Source: Nitrosospira sp.
GTDB taxonomy: Bacteria; Pseudomonadota; Gammaproteobacteria; Burkholderiales; Nitrosomonadaceae
Length of the DNA stretch: 64,000 bases
Direction: 5' to 3'
Assembly (NCBI GenBank): GCA_013821425.1
Contig: JACDGV010000010.1
Span: 1-64,000 of the forward strand
Under the pieces are notes generated by a model. It searched no databases. It had not been told where the DNA came from and worked only from the letters and a program-made list of their open reading frames with translations. The position numbers were made by a program, and so were the translations under genes. Below are positions 16,075 to 25,138 of the stretch, in pieces; position 1 is the first letter of the stretch, and every line of letters starts with the position of its first letter.

Positions 16075-18147
16075 ATGAGCAGTTGTCGTAAATCCTTTGC
16101 GCCATTTTTTTTCCTTGCTACATCTTCGTGGGGTTCGTGGGCCGTTGGGTCGGACGGCTCGGCAGCGAAGCCGCTCGAAGAAGTTGTGGTCACCGCTACG
16201 CGTTTTAGCGAACGGGTCGAGAAACTGCCCATCGGGGTATCGGTTATCAACGCGGAACAGATCAGAAACAGCGCCGCTTCAAGCCTGCCTGAGCTATTGC
16301 AACAACTGGCAGGCGTACATACCCGTAACGTCGATGGCAGTCCCGATCCGCAGATCGACATGCGCGGATTCGGCATTACCGGCAATCAGAACACTCTGGT
16401 TCTGCTGGATGGTCAACGGATAAACGAAAACGAACTGGTCGGTATCCGCTGGTCGACAATTCCACTGGGTTCAATCGAACGTATCGAGGTGCTGAGAAGC
16501 AGTGGCGCCGTGACCTATGGCGGGGGCGCCACGGGCGGGGTAATCAATATTGTTACGCGCGCTGCAACTCCTGGCGGCGTCTCCGGCAGCGGTGCTGTTT
16601 CGCTGGGCAGCTACAGTGGTACCGAGTTTAACGGCGCGCTGAACGTCGCGGGTAAGAACCTGGGGCTGGCGCTCACCGGTAACGCCCTCGAAACGGAAAA
16701 CTACCGCGTCAACAACGCCTTGCGCCAGATGAACCTTCAAGGAGATCTCCGCTACCAGTTTGCCACCGGCAGGGCGTTATTAAAGTTTGGCCTGGATGAT
16801 CAGAAGCTGGAATTACCTGCGACTCGCACCGAGGCGCAACTGCAAACCGACCGAAGAGGGACCTCGACACCGCGGGATTTCAGCACCCGGGATGGCGCGT
16901 ATATCACGCTCAGGGGCGAGCATTCCGTTGGATGGGGCGATTTTGCCGCGGACCTGTCCTTTCGGAACAACCATCGCACAGCGTTGTTCGACGACTACAG
17001 CATCGATTTCTTCAACTCGAAGTCGTTCCTGAATTCGAGGTCCGCCGCGTGGTTGTTCAATCCCAGGGTAAAACTGCCGTTTCGGGCTTTCGAGATGAAT
17101 CATGAACTGATATTGGGCGCCAACCTGGAATGGTGGGATTACCGTTCGAAGCGCTTTAGCGGGTCAGAAATTGAGCCGGGTGCAGCATCAGCCGACATAT
17201 TGCAAGCTGATGTGGCGGCGACGCAGCAAAACCGGGCCATCTATCTTCAACATGCCTCGACTCTACACACCGGCACTGTCGTGACTGTAGGGGGGCGGCT
17301 GCAAGGGGTGGAAAACCGGGTCAATGATCATTTCAATTCGGCGACCCACGCCCGCGACCGGCAGAGCCGGATGGTGTATGCTTATGATGCAGGTATCCGC
17401 CAGCCAGTGGCTTCTGCCTTCTCCTTTTACGGCAAATTTGGCCGCAGTTTCCGGATAGCTACCGTAGACGAAAACTACAATCAGTTTGGAGGGCCCGCGT
17501 TTGATTCCCAGGTCGAGATACTTGAACCTCAGACTGCTCATATCGGGGAACTCGGGGTGGATTACCAGCGAGGGCCAGTTCTTGGGCGAGCCTCGCTCTA
17601 CCGAATCAATCTCGACAACGAGATCAGCTTCATCAACATAGACCCGTTCCTGTTCTTTGCCAACATCAATCTTCCTCCTACCCGGCGGCAGGGTTTCGAA
17701 CTGGAAGGTTCCTGGGCTGTCACCAGCGCATTCGATATTTCTGGTAACTATACGTTTGCCGATGCGCGTTTTCGTGAGGGGAGCTTTGGCGGAATGGATG
17801 TTTCAGGGAACATGATCCCGCTGGTTCCTCGCCACAGGGCTGCCGCGGGGGGCACGTTCCGGTTCGCGCGGCAAACCAGGGTTGCGGCAATGATGAACTA
17901 TGTAGGCGACCAAGTCATGGACAATGACCAGGCTAACACCGCTACACGCCGCATGCCGGATTATGTTACGGTGGATATCAAAATTACCCATCAGATGAGC
18001 AGGTTGTTGTTGAGCATGGCAGTAAATAATCTGTTTGATGAAAAGTATTTTTCTTATGCAGTCCGCAACGGAGCCGGCACGAGCTTCAATGCACTCCCGG
18101 CTCGAGAGCGTAATGTCTGGTTCACAGTAAAATACCAGTTCGACTGA
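16075..18147 (+). CDS. TonB-dependent outer-membrane receptor under cobalamin riboswitch control (BtuB-like candidate)
   Basis: 690 residues from the ATG at 16075 (AAGAAG upstream); the ORF-track start lies inside the riboswitch region and adds 42 spurious residues. A signal peptide MSSCRKSFAPFFFLATSSWG leads the protein, followed by a TonB box-like LEEVVVTATRF. The plug domain shows VEKLPIGVSVINAEQI, LLQQLAGVHTRN, DMRGFGITGNQNTLVLLDGQ and IERIEVLRSSGAVTYGGGATGG; the barrel ends with NNLFDEKYFSYA and the final YQFD with an aromatic residue near the terminus. Such receptors import B12, siderophores or other large ligands using TonB energy. The riboswitch makes cobalamin or a cobalamin precursor the likely ligand, though a cobalt or other corrinoid role is possible. 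Confidence 0.9.
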   Translation: MSSCRKSFAPFFFLATSSWGSWAVGSDGSAAKPLEEVVVTATRFSERVEKLPIGVSVINAEQIRNSAASSLPELLQQLAGVHTRNVDGSPDPQIDMRGFGITGNQNTLVLLDGQRINENELVGIRWSTIPLGSIERIEVLRSSGAVTYGGGATGGVINIVTRAATPGGVSGSGAVSLGSYSGTEFNGALNVAGKNLGLALTGNALETENYRVNNALRQMNLQGDLRYQFATGRALLKFGLDDQKLELPATRTEAQLQTDRRGTSTPRDFSTRDGAYITLRGEHSVGWGDFAADLSFRNNHRTALFDDYSIDFFNSKSFLNSRSAAWLFNPRVKLPFRAFEMNHELILGANLEWWDYRSKRFSGSEIEPGAASADILQADVAATQQNRAIYLQHASTLHTGTVVTVGGRLQGVENRVNDHFNSATHARDRQSRMVYAYDAGIRQPVASAFSFYGKFGRSFRIATVDENYNQFGGPAFDSQVEILEPQTAHIGELGVDYQRGPVLGRASLYRINLDNEISFINIDPFLFFANINLPPTRRQGFELEGSWAVTSAFDISGNYTFADARFREGSFGGMDVSGNMIPLVPRHRAAAGGTFRFARQTRVAAMMNYVGDQVMDNDQANTATRRMPDYVTVDIKITHQMSRLLLSMAVNNLFDEKYFSYAVRNGAGTSFNALPARERNVWFTVKYQFD

Positions 18148-18307
18148 AGTTGCCCGGGCTTTTTCCGAGAGCTCCCGGTAATTGCGCCTCGTAGCGAATC
18201 CGTCGGATTCTGGCTGTTCACATCTTATCGGCGGCGGAAGCAGGTGAGATAATACGGCTTTTTCCAAATTCCGGTGCACGTCCATTTTCCCGATTCTGCT
18301 CATTCCC

Positions 18308-20107
18308 ATGCAAAACAGGCAGCCAACCACCCGCCGTAAATTATGCCTGCGCCTGATGAAATATACCGCATCCCACTGGGGGGCATTTATGCTTGGGCTG
18401 GGCGGGATGCTGGTGACGGCGGCAACGATGCCAGGACTCGCGGCATTGGTGCAATTGATCCTGGATGGCGTCGTTGCGGGGAAGAGCCTGGAATTGATGC
18501 AGGTAGCCCTGCTGAGCATACTCGCGTTATTTGCCATGCGTGGCGTCGCCGGTCACATCGGTACCTATGGGATCAATTGGGTAGGCAGTCAACTGGCGCA
18601 GGATTTGCGCCTGGAAATATCACACAAATTATTGCTGCTCTCCGTTGGCTGTGAGCTCTGGCATCCCAACGGCACAGTTGTTTCCAGGATCACATCAGGC
18701 ACTACACAAATTGCCCATGCTTTCTCCAGCGTGGTTACGGTGGCGATAAAGGACACGTTTACGATTACCGGCCTGCTGATGTGGATGCTTTATCTGGACT
18801 GGACACTTGCCTTGCTTGCAGTATTGATGGCACTGTCGATTCTGTTGATTAGGCATTTAATCAGCAAGCGGCTGCAAGGATTAACGCTGCAGGTCGAGCA
18901 AGCCCTGGATGGCTTCTCTCAGCTGGTGAAGCAATCCGTCGAAAATCACATGCTGGTCAAGCTTCACGATGGTGAGCAGTATGAAAACCAGCGCATGAGG
19001 AAGCAAGCGGAAGAGGTGCACCGCGGGGTGGCAAGACGGACGTCAATCGAGGCTAACAGCATTCTGCTCATGCAGATGGCGATCGCTATTGCGCTGTCGG
19101 TTATCGTCTACGCTGCGGCTCAGCACGCATCGGCGGATAAGATCACTGCGGGCGGCTTTGCTTCTCTCGCCGCCGCCGCGCTGCTGTTGATTCCGGCGCT
19201 AAGACGAGTCACGCGTATAAATGAATCTTTGCAACCTGGGCTGACCGCCGCTGAGAGCATATTTTCATTCCTGGACCAGGAAACTGAACCGGATGAGGGA
19301 ACGATAGCAATCGAACGCGCACGGGGAGAATTGAGATTCGAGGAGATCACTTTCTGCCACGGCCGGGAGATGAACTCCGAAACCGGCGTCACGGCGGGTT
19401 CTGGTTCAAGTGCCGAAGCGACTTCGGCTTCGCAGGGCATCACGCTGACGGTCCAACCCGGAGAGATGGTGGCGTTGACCGGCGGTTCCCCGGCAGCAAT
19501 AGCGGCTCTGGTTAGCCTGGTGCCTCGCTTTCTTAATCCCGCATCGGGAAAAGTCCTGCTTGATGGCCATGATGTAAAGTGTCTCAAGTTGGCCGATTTG
19601 CGCGCCAATATCGCGCTTGTGTCCGCCGATGCGGTATTCAGTGACACTATCGCCGCGAACATAGCGTACGGCGCCAGGGGCTACGCAACAGAAGCACGGA
19701 TCACAGCAGTTGCGCAAGCGGCCCATGCTGCGGAATTCATCCGCAAAATGCCGCAGGGATTGCAAACGATGGTGGGACAGCAGGGTCAAAAGCTTTCCAG
19801 CGACCAGTACCTGCGCATAGCCATAGCACGGGCATTGCTGAAAAATCCCTCCATCCTGATCCTGGATGAGACATTGGAAACGACGGGCCCGGACGCCGTG
19901 CGGCACGTACAGGCCGCGTTGGAAAACCTGACAAAGGACCGAACCACGCTCGTCATCAAGCCTCGTCCATACACTCTGGAGAAAGCCGATTGGATAGTCG
20001 TGCTGGACAAAAACGGAATTATCGAAAGCGGCAGCCACCGGGAGTTACTCGCAAGAAACGCGTCCTACGCTAAATTTGCCGACACTTTGCTTGAACAGCA
20101 CGTGTGA
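18308..20107 (+). CDS. MsbA-like ABC exporter homologue with degenerate ATPase motifs
   Basis: 599 residues, the length and layout of an MsbA half-transporter: six membrane helices in residues ~15-310, then a nucleotide-binding domain. The fold is clearly retained (LLDGHDVKCLKLADLRANIALVS, TIAANIAYGARG, RIAIARALLKNPSILILDE, LEKADWIVVLDKNGIIESG). The catalytic residues are not. Walker A, normally GxxGxGKS, reads GGSPAAIAAL (~392). The Q-loop Gln is Ala (LVSADAVF). The signature LSGGQ is LSSDQ (~496). The D-loop is altered (DETLETTG) and the H-loop His is lost (VIKPRPYT). A Gly/Ser-rich insert replaces the A-loop. Walker B Asp-Glu remains. It is unlikely to hydrolyse ATP alone and may act as a non-catalytic partner or scaffold in lipid or polysaccharide export. 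No frameshift is present. Confidence 0.88.
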   Translation: MQNRQPTTRRKLCLRLMKYTASHWGAFMLGLGGMLVTAATMPGLAALVQLILDGVVAGKSLELMQVALLSILALFAMRGVAGHIGTYGINWVGSQLAQDLRLEISHKLLLLSVGCELWHPNGTVVSRITSGTTQIAHAFSSVVTVAIKDTFTITGLLMWMLYLDWTLALLAVLMALSILLIRHLISKRLQGLTLQVEQALDGFSQLVKQSVENHMLVKLHDGEQYENQRMRKQAEEVHRGVARRTSIEANSILLMQMAIAIALSVIVYAAAQHASADKITAGGFASLAAAALLLIPALRRVTRINESLQPGLTAAESIFSFLDQETEPDEGTIAIERARGELRFEEITFCHGREMNSETGVTAGSGSSAEATSASQGITLTVQPGEMVALTGGSPAAIAALVSLVPRFLNPASGKVLLDGHDVKCLKLADLRANIALVSADAVFSDTIAANIAYGARGYATEARITAVAQAAHAAEFIRKMPQGLQTMVGQQGQKLSSDQYLRIAIARALLKNPSILILDETLETTGPDAVRHVQAALENLTKDRTTLVIKPRPYTLEKADWIVVLDKNGIIESGSHRELLARNASYAKFADTLLEQHV

Positions 20108-20136
20108 TTGCCAGTTATTCCTGGCTGCTGAACGGG

Positions 20137-22146
20137 TTATTGGGGCGTGTGTTGAGGGGTTTGTCCGGCCACGTCACTGTAGGGCTCGCCAGGTTCCCGA
20201 AAGGAGAGTATTGTTTCCCGGCTTGAGTATTCCGGCACCCATTTTTTCAATTGCTGCCTGACCTCCTCATCGCTCAGTACAGGGTGTTCGTTTAGCCATT
20301 TCAGCAAATCCGCCAGCCATCCTTTGTCTATCTGGCGAGCCTGGGCGATGCGCAGTTTAGGATGAGGTGTGAGCAACGTGCTTTCGTCGTCGGCCAATAG
20401 TTCTTCGTAGAGTTTTTCCCCAGGGCGCAATCCATTGTACACAATCCCTATTTCGTCCTCGCTCAAACCAGAGAGGCGGATCAGGTCTCGGGCAAGGTCA
20501 GCTATTTTTACCGGCTCGCCCATATCCAGCACGAAGATTTCTCCGCCGCCTTTCCCTCCCATCACTCCGGCTTGCAAAACCAGTTGGGCGGCTTCAGGTA
20601 TGGACATGAAATAGCGGGTTACGTCGGCATGAGTCACGGTTATCGGTCCGCCGTTTTTTATCTGCTCGCGGAACTTGGGTATCACGCTGCCCGCGCTATC
20701 CAGCACGTTGCCGAAACGTACCATGACAAAACCCGGGCCTTGGGACCGCACGCTTGAACCTTTATTTGCGCAGCCAGAGACGGGTTGCTGTAACGCCTGG
20801 CATACCATCTCCGCGAGGCGCTTGCTGGCTCCCATGACATTGGTGGGATTGACTGCCTTATCCGTCGAAATCAATACGAATTTTTCCACCGCATGCTCAA
20901 TTGCGGTCTGCGCAAGGATATAGGTTCCGAGCACGTTGTTCAGAATCGCCTGCCACGCATTTTCCAGTTCCATCAGCGGCACATGCTTATAAGCGGCAGC
21001 ATGAAACACGACTGCCGGCTGGTATCGTGAGAACACTTGATCCAAACGCGCCTGATTCTTGACATCTCCTATGGTAAATGCCATCAGGATGTCCGGAAAA
21101 CTGGACTGGAATTCCTGCTCAAGGCTATAGAGCGAAAATTCGTTCAATTCGAACAGCACCAGTCGGCCGGGATTGAACTTGGCAATTTGCCGGCATAATT
21201 CCGAGCCGATCGAGCCTCCGGCTCCTGTGACTAATATCGTTTTCCCCGCCAGCAAGTCATGGAGACCCTCGTTATCCAGTACTACGGGATCGCGTCCTAA
21301 TAAGTCTTCTGGCTCGACAGTGCGTATTTGCGACACGGTGATTTTTCCGCTTATTAGGTCGTCATACGAAGGGACAGTTAGCGCCTTTATCCCGGCGCCA
21401 GCGCACATTTCCACGGCTCGACGGCGGTTGCGGTGAGAGCGGTCCGGACGCCGGCGGTCGAGTTCAGCACGGGAGGACCGCCGGCGATCGGACGGGGAGG
21501 ATGTTATGGCGATAATGGCTTGGGAGATGCCCAGTTTTCTGGCTATGGCAGGCAATTCATCGATCCTTCCCAGGACTTTGGCACCGTGCAGAACCAGGCC
21601 ATGTTTTGCAGGGTCATCGTCCAGTAAGCCGGCCACTTGCCACTGCCGGCTGCGGCCAAGTTCCTTCACCAGGCTGATTCCGGTGTCCCCCGCCCCCAGC
21701 ACCAGCACGGAGCTGCTTTCCGGTTTCTTTTTTCCATAGAGTCGATGCTCCTTCCAAAACCGGTACGCAAGCCGGCTGCCACCCATGATAAACAGAAGCA
21801 GGATGGGGGCCAGCAGCAATACGGTTCGCGGCACGCCAGCGAGCGTTTGCAGCATGAATAACACTAACGGCATGGCGGCGGCAGAGGCCAGCACGGCGAA
21901 AAGAATGCGCTGTAGATCTGGCAAACTTGCATAATGCCAGAGCCCCCGATATAGCCCGAACCAGAGAAACACGACCGCATGCACCGGCACCACCCAAGGT
22001 AGAATCTCCTTCAATGAGGTCAGGTACAGGGTGGGTATTTCGAAATTAAAGCGAAACGCAAAAGCCAGCCACCAGGCGAAAATCGCCGCGGCAAGATCGT
22101 GAACGAAGGCAATGACAGTGCGTATATTGATTCGTGGCAGCGGCAT
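20137..22146 (-). CDS. CapD/WbpM-type membrane nucleoside-diphosphate-sugar epimerase/dehydratase
   Basis: 669 residues from the ATG at 22146, one base after the stop of the upstream transferase gene. Four N-terminal membrane helices (residues ~8-125) are followed by a first Rossmann-like domain (VLVLGAGDTGISLVKEL). The catalytic SDR domain follows from ~residue 300: ILVTGAGGSIGSELCRQI, VFHAAAYKHVPLMELE, VLISTDKAVNPTNVMGASKR and VRFGNVLDSAGSV. Enzymes of this type convert UDP-GlcNAc to 6-deoxy-4-keto or epimerised sugars for capsule or O-antigen. Residues ~213-242 carry an Arg/Ser-rich insertion (SDRRRSSRAELDRRRPDRSH) absent from the usual family pattern, and a smaller insert precedes the VMVRFGNVL strand. 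It works with the coupled WecA-like enzyme in making surface polysaccharide. Confidence 0.9.
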   Translation of the reverse strand: MPLPRINIRTVIAFVHDLAAAIFAWWLAFAFRFNFEIPTLYLTSLKEILPWVVPVHAVVFLWFGLYRGLWHYASLPDLQRILFAVLASAAAMPLVLFMLQTLAGVPRTVLLLAPILLLFIMGGSRLAYRFWKEHRLYGKKKPESSSVLVLGAGDTGISLVKELGRSRQWQVAGLLDDDPAKHGLVLHGAKVLGRIDELPAIARKLGISQAIIAITSSPSDRRRSSRAELDRRRPDRSHRNRRRAVEMCAGAGIKALTVPSYDDLISGKITVSQIRTVEPEDLLGRDPVVLDNEGLHDLLAGKTILVTGAGGSIGSELCRQIAKFNPGRLVLFELNEFSLYSLEQEFQSSFPDILMAFTIGDVKNQARLDQVFSRYQPAVVFHAAAYKHVPLMELENAWQAILNNVLGTYILAQTAIEHAVEKFVLISTDKAVNPTNVMGASKRLAEMVCQALQQPVSGCANKGSSVRSQGPGFVMVRFGNVLDSAGSVIPKFREQIKNGGPITVTHADVTRYFMSIPEAAQLVLQAGVMGGKGGGEIFVLDMGEPVKIADLARDLIRLSGLSEDEIGIVYNGLRPGEKLYEELLADDESTLLTPHPKLRIAQARQIDKGWLADLLKWLNEHPVLSDEEVRQQLKKWVPEYSSRETILSFREPGEPYSDVAGQTPQHTPQ

Positions 22147-22147
22147 G

Positions 22148-23140
22148 TTATGAGTTGCAGGGATTGCGCGCCAAATAGCGATCATAGGCGAGCATCAAGA
22201 CAAGGTAGATTCCACACCATGCAATACCAACCACGAGCTGAACAGCGGAATCCTCGCGCATTGCCCACAACGCGCTTGCGCCCGAGGCCAGCATGAGAAT
22301 ATAGGCAAGCAGCGCGGTATTGCGATGACCCAGGCCATTTTGCACCATGCGCTGGTAATAATGTTCCCGATGTGCTTGCCAGATTTTTTCACGCCGCAGG
22401 CTTCGTTTCGCGAGAGTGACGGAAGCATCGGCGATAAATGGAGAAAATACCAGCAGTGGCAGCCAAGCCGGCCAATAGCCGTTTATCCAGCCAGTCATAC
22501 CCAGTGCGGCGGCTAGAAATCCCAGCGGAATCGAGCCTGTATCACCCAGAAAAATACGGGCGGGATGGAAATTGAACAGCAAAAAAGCGGCCGCGGACGA
22601 GGCAATACAGAAATTGATCATTGCAAATAGCTCATTTGCATTCAACCAGGCCGCCATGCCATAACAGCTGAAGCCGATCAGCGTCATGCCCCCCGCAAGG
22701 CCATCCGACCCATCCATAAAGTTATAGAGATTTATCATCCATGCAACCGCGATAGCCGTAATGGCTACAATCATCCAGCTGTTTGTACCGGGAAGCAATG
22801 CTGCCGAGAACCAGAGCGCAACGGCGCCATGCATCAGCAGGCGCACCGGGGCCGGAAGCCCGAAAATGTCGTCGGCGAAGGATACCGATGCCAAAAGGGT
22901 AACCGCTATCCATATCGGCGCGGCCAGTGCGGTAGGCAGGATTGTCCATGAGACGAGTATGCCCAGCACCAGGGCCAGTCCCCCGGTACGGGGAATAGGC
23001 TTGGTGTGAAGTGAACGGAGATTGGGGTAATCCAGCACTTCGAAAATTTTGCTTTTGATCAGCCATTTGGTCAAGGCGAGCGTCACTATGAATGCTAATA
23101 ATGGCGGCGCAACGCTTATAAGAAAGGGGCCAGGGATCAT
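22148..23140 (-). CDS. WecA/GT4-like undecaprenyl-phosphate sugar-phosphate transferase
   Basis: 330 residues with about ten membrane helices, of the MraY/WecA superfamily. Visible motifs are RSLHTKPIPRTGGLALVLG near residue 43, SFADDIFGLPAPVRLL (the Asp-Asp of the magnesium site), NLYNFMDGSDGLAGGM (the second conserved acidic loop) and FHPARIFLGDTGSIPLGF. These enzymes move a HexNAc-1-phosphate from UDP onto undecaprenyl phosphate to start a glycan chain at the inner membrane. It is followed after one base by the CapD/WbpM-like gene (TAACATG), a tight translational coupling like the wbpL-wbpM pair of Pseudomonas B-band O-antigen. ATG start at 23140. Confidence 0.9.
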   Translation of the reverse strand: MIPGPFLISVAPPLLAFIVTLALTKWLIKSKIFEVLDYPNLRSLHTKPIPRTGGLALVLGILVSWTILPTALAAPIWIAVTLLASVSFADDIFGLPAPVRLLMHGAVALWFSAALLPGTNSWMIVAITAIAVAWMINLYNFMDGSDGLAGGMTLIGFSCYGMAAWLNANELFAMINFCIASSAAAFLLFNFHPARIFLGDTGSIPLGFLAAALGMTGWINGYWPAWLPLLVFSPFIADASVTLAKRSLRREKIWQAHREHYYQRMVQNGLGHRNTALLAYILMLASGASALWAMREDSAVQLVVGIAWCGIYLVLMLAYDRYLARNPCNS

Positions 23141-23477
23141 GAGGGTGGATTATAGCCGTTGAGAGTGATTACCCTCGAGCGATTACCCGGTAAAATGCGG
23201 GAAGCATATAATGGACCGCGGCCGCTAATATCCGAAGCGCTTCCGCCCCTCACGCACGCGGCGGGAAGCGCCATTTTGCTTCCATCCAGCAACCCGCGTT
23301 TCATTCATTCTTTCACTCGGCTTTCCATGAAGGGGAAATCTGGTATTGTTGCCTGCAAAGATGCATCACCGTTCATTACCAACACTTCGAATATTTTTAT
23401 CTCGCACCGCAAGTTGCCTCATCGCCGAATTAGCGTTGTACAACCCTAGACCACTGTAGTTCACAAAGGGGCTGCCA
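23141..23477. other. Intergenic region between divergent genes
   Basis: Holds the starts of the divergent WecA-like and symporter genes. Apart from the ribosome site AAAGGGGC in front of the symporter no promoter or hairpin stands out; the overlapping short ORFs are shadows. Confidence 0.5.
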
Positions 23478-24746
23478 ATGAGAAGAATATCACTTAACGC
23501 GCAAATTCTGGCAGGAGTGCTGGCTGGGACCGTTCTCGGTCTGGGGTTATCCATGCTTGAGAAAGACTCGGCTGTCGCCATTACCGGGCTCTATATGGCC
23601 GATCTCATCGGTACGCTATTCATCGACCTGTTGAAGATGGTATTGATCCCACTGGTATTTACCTCGATTGCAGTTGGGGTAGCGAACTTGCGCATGCACC
23701 GGCAGATGCACAAGGTATGGAAAGCAACACTGGGCTTTTTTATATTGTCGGGGTCGCTGGCGATTTTTCTGGGGTTGAGTGCTGCCAACCTTGTCCGGCC
23801 GGGCGAGGGGCTGCAGATTGCCATGTTCCAGGACGCCATGCAGGGGTTTCAAGCCGGGCAAATGCCACTATCGGAGTTTTTCGCGCAACTGCTCCATTCC
23901 TTGTTCCAGAACCCGATAACGGCACTGGCTCAAGGTAATATCGTGGCAGTGGTGGTTTTTGCCCTGTTACTGGGGATTGCCATGGTGATAGGTGGCGAGC
24001 GGTACACCAATATACTCATTCTGCTCCAGGAGTTCCTGGAGCTGATGCTGATGCTGGTGGGTTGGATCATGCGTCTAGCGCCTTTGGGGATTATGGCGCT
24101 GCTGCTGAAGCTGGCTGCAACGCAGGACACCGCATTGCTTGCGACACTGATCGAATTCATCGCCGTGGTGGTCGGGACGACGTTGCTGCACGGTATGGTG
24201 GTCTTGCCCCTGATTCTCTATCTGTTTACCGGAATGACCCCGGTCAAGTTCTGGCGCGGCGCGCGCGAGGCGCTGATAACAGCGTTCGCTACGAGTTCCA
24301 GTTCCGCCACCCTCCCGGTCACTTTGCGTTGCGCGGAACTGCATCTGCATGTCAAACGTGATATTGCCGGCTTTGTCCTTCCGCTGGGGGCGACCCTCAA
24401 CATGGACGGCACTGCGTTGTATGAAGCTGTGGCTGCCCTGTTTATCGCCAACCTGGCAGGAATAGAGCTCAACCTCATGCAGCAGATGATCGTATTTTTC
24501 ATCGCCATGCTGGCCTCAATGGGCGCGCCTGGCATCCCCAGCGCGGGATTGGTGACGATGGTCATGGTGCTGCAAGCGGTAGGCTTGCCTGCCGAAGCCA
24601 TCGCCATTCTTCTGCCTGTCGACCGCCTCCTGGATACATTCCGCACCATGGTCAATGTCGAGGGCGACATGGTAGGAAGCCTGGTCGTGCAGAAGTGGGT
24701 GAGAAGTGAACGGCATGATACCGGCGGCTCTAGCGCTTTGCCATAA
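23478..24746 (+). CDS. Dicarboxylate/amino acid:cation symporter (DAACS/GltP family)
   Basis: 422 residues, typical of the family. The N-terminal membrane helices are followed by the hairpin and substrate motifs: a serine-rich stretch TAFATSSSSATLPVTLRCAE near residue 275, PLGATLNMDGTALYEAVAALFIA with the NMDGT sodium/substrate motif, and GAPGIPSAGLVTMVMVLQAVGLP. The C-terminal DRLLDTFRTMVNVEGDM contains the conserved Asp that binds the amino acid or carboxylate. It imports glutamate, aspartate or C4-dicarboxylates with sodium or protons; specificity cannot be told. RBS AAAGGGG precedes the ATG. The gene stands alone. Confidence 0.93.
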   Translation: MRRISLNAQILAGVLAGTVLGLGLSMLEKDSAVAITGLYMADLIGTLFIDLLKMVLIPLVFTSIAVGVANLRMHRQMHKVWKATLGFFILSGSLAIFLGLSAANLVRPGEGLQIAMFQDAMQGFQAGQMPLSEFFAQLLHSLFQNPITALAQGNIVAVVVFALLLGIAMVIGGERYTNILILLQEFLELMLMLVGWIMRLAPLGIMALLLKLAATQDTALLATLIEFIAVVVGTTLLHGMVVLPLILYLFTGMTPVKFWRGAREALITAFATSSSSATLPVTLRCAELHLHVKRDIAGFVLPLGATLNMDGTALYEAVAALFIANLAGIELNLMQQMIVFFIAMLASMGAPGIPSAGLVTMVMVLQAVGLPAEAIAILLPVDRLLDTFRTMVNVEGDMVGSLVVQKWVRSERHDTGGSSALP

Positions 24747-25138
24747 GATCCCGCCTATCATTCGCATATCGGATTCAGTAAGTCATCGTTTTTCAAGGTA
24801 CGGTTCATGCCGGGATACAAGATAAAGCATCGCTGTGCGGAACAGGTTATTTGAATCAAAAACGTTTTTAAAAGAATAACTCAGCAGCCGGTATTGCATT
24901 AACTGGGCGAGTAACAAAACTTTTAGCCTTCGTCGCAATCTAACGCGCAGTAATTTCGCCTTACCCTGGCTTCGGAGAGGCATGCCCCGAAAGCATGGGT
25001 GTTTTCAAAGTGCTTAGCGGTCAGACCATCGTGCGGGGCAAGTCATGGCCGGCTCTGTGGCGGATGGGTTCACGCTATAATTATAATCTCAAAGAGACGC
25101 CTCTAACCTTGCATTCCAGTTTCCGGACTTTCTCAACA
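24747..25138 (+). promoter_or_regulatory. Leader region of the RNase II gene with two adjoining TATAAT boxes
   Basis: Two consecutive TATAAT sequences occur at 25076-25081 and 25082-25087, about 55 bases before the TTG chosen as the RNase start. No good -35 matches either at 17 bases. The rest of the region, including the 66-codon minus-strand ORF at 24783-24983, shows nothing recognisable. If the -10 boxes are real, the ORF-track start at 24995 cannot be the translation start. Confidence 0.45.

Noticed and set aside
15822-16091. 89-codon ORF across the cobalamin riboswitch
   Set aside because: It reads through the conserved aptamer core, so the open frame is incidental; the 5' portion of the ORF-track TonB receptor was trimmed for the same reason.
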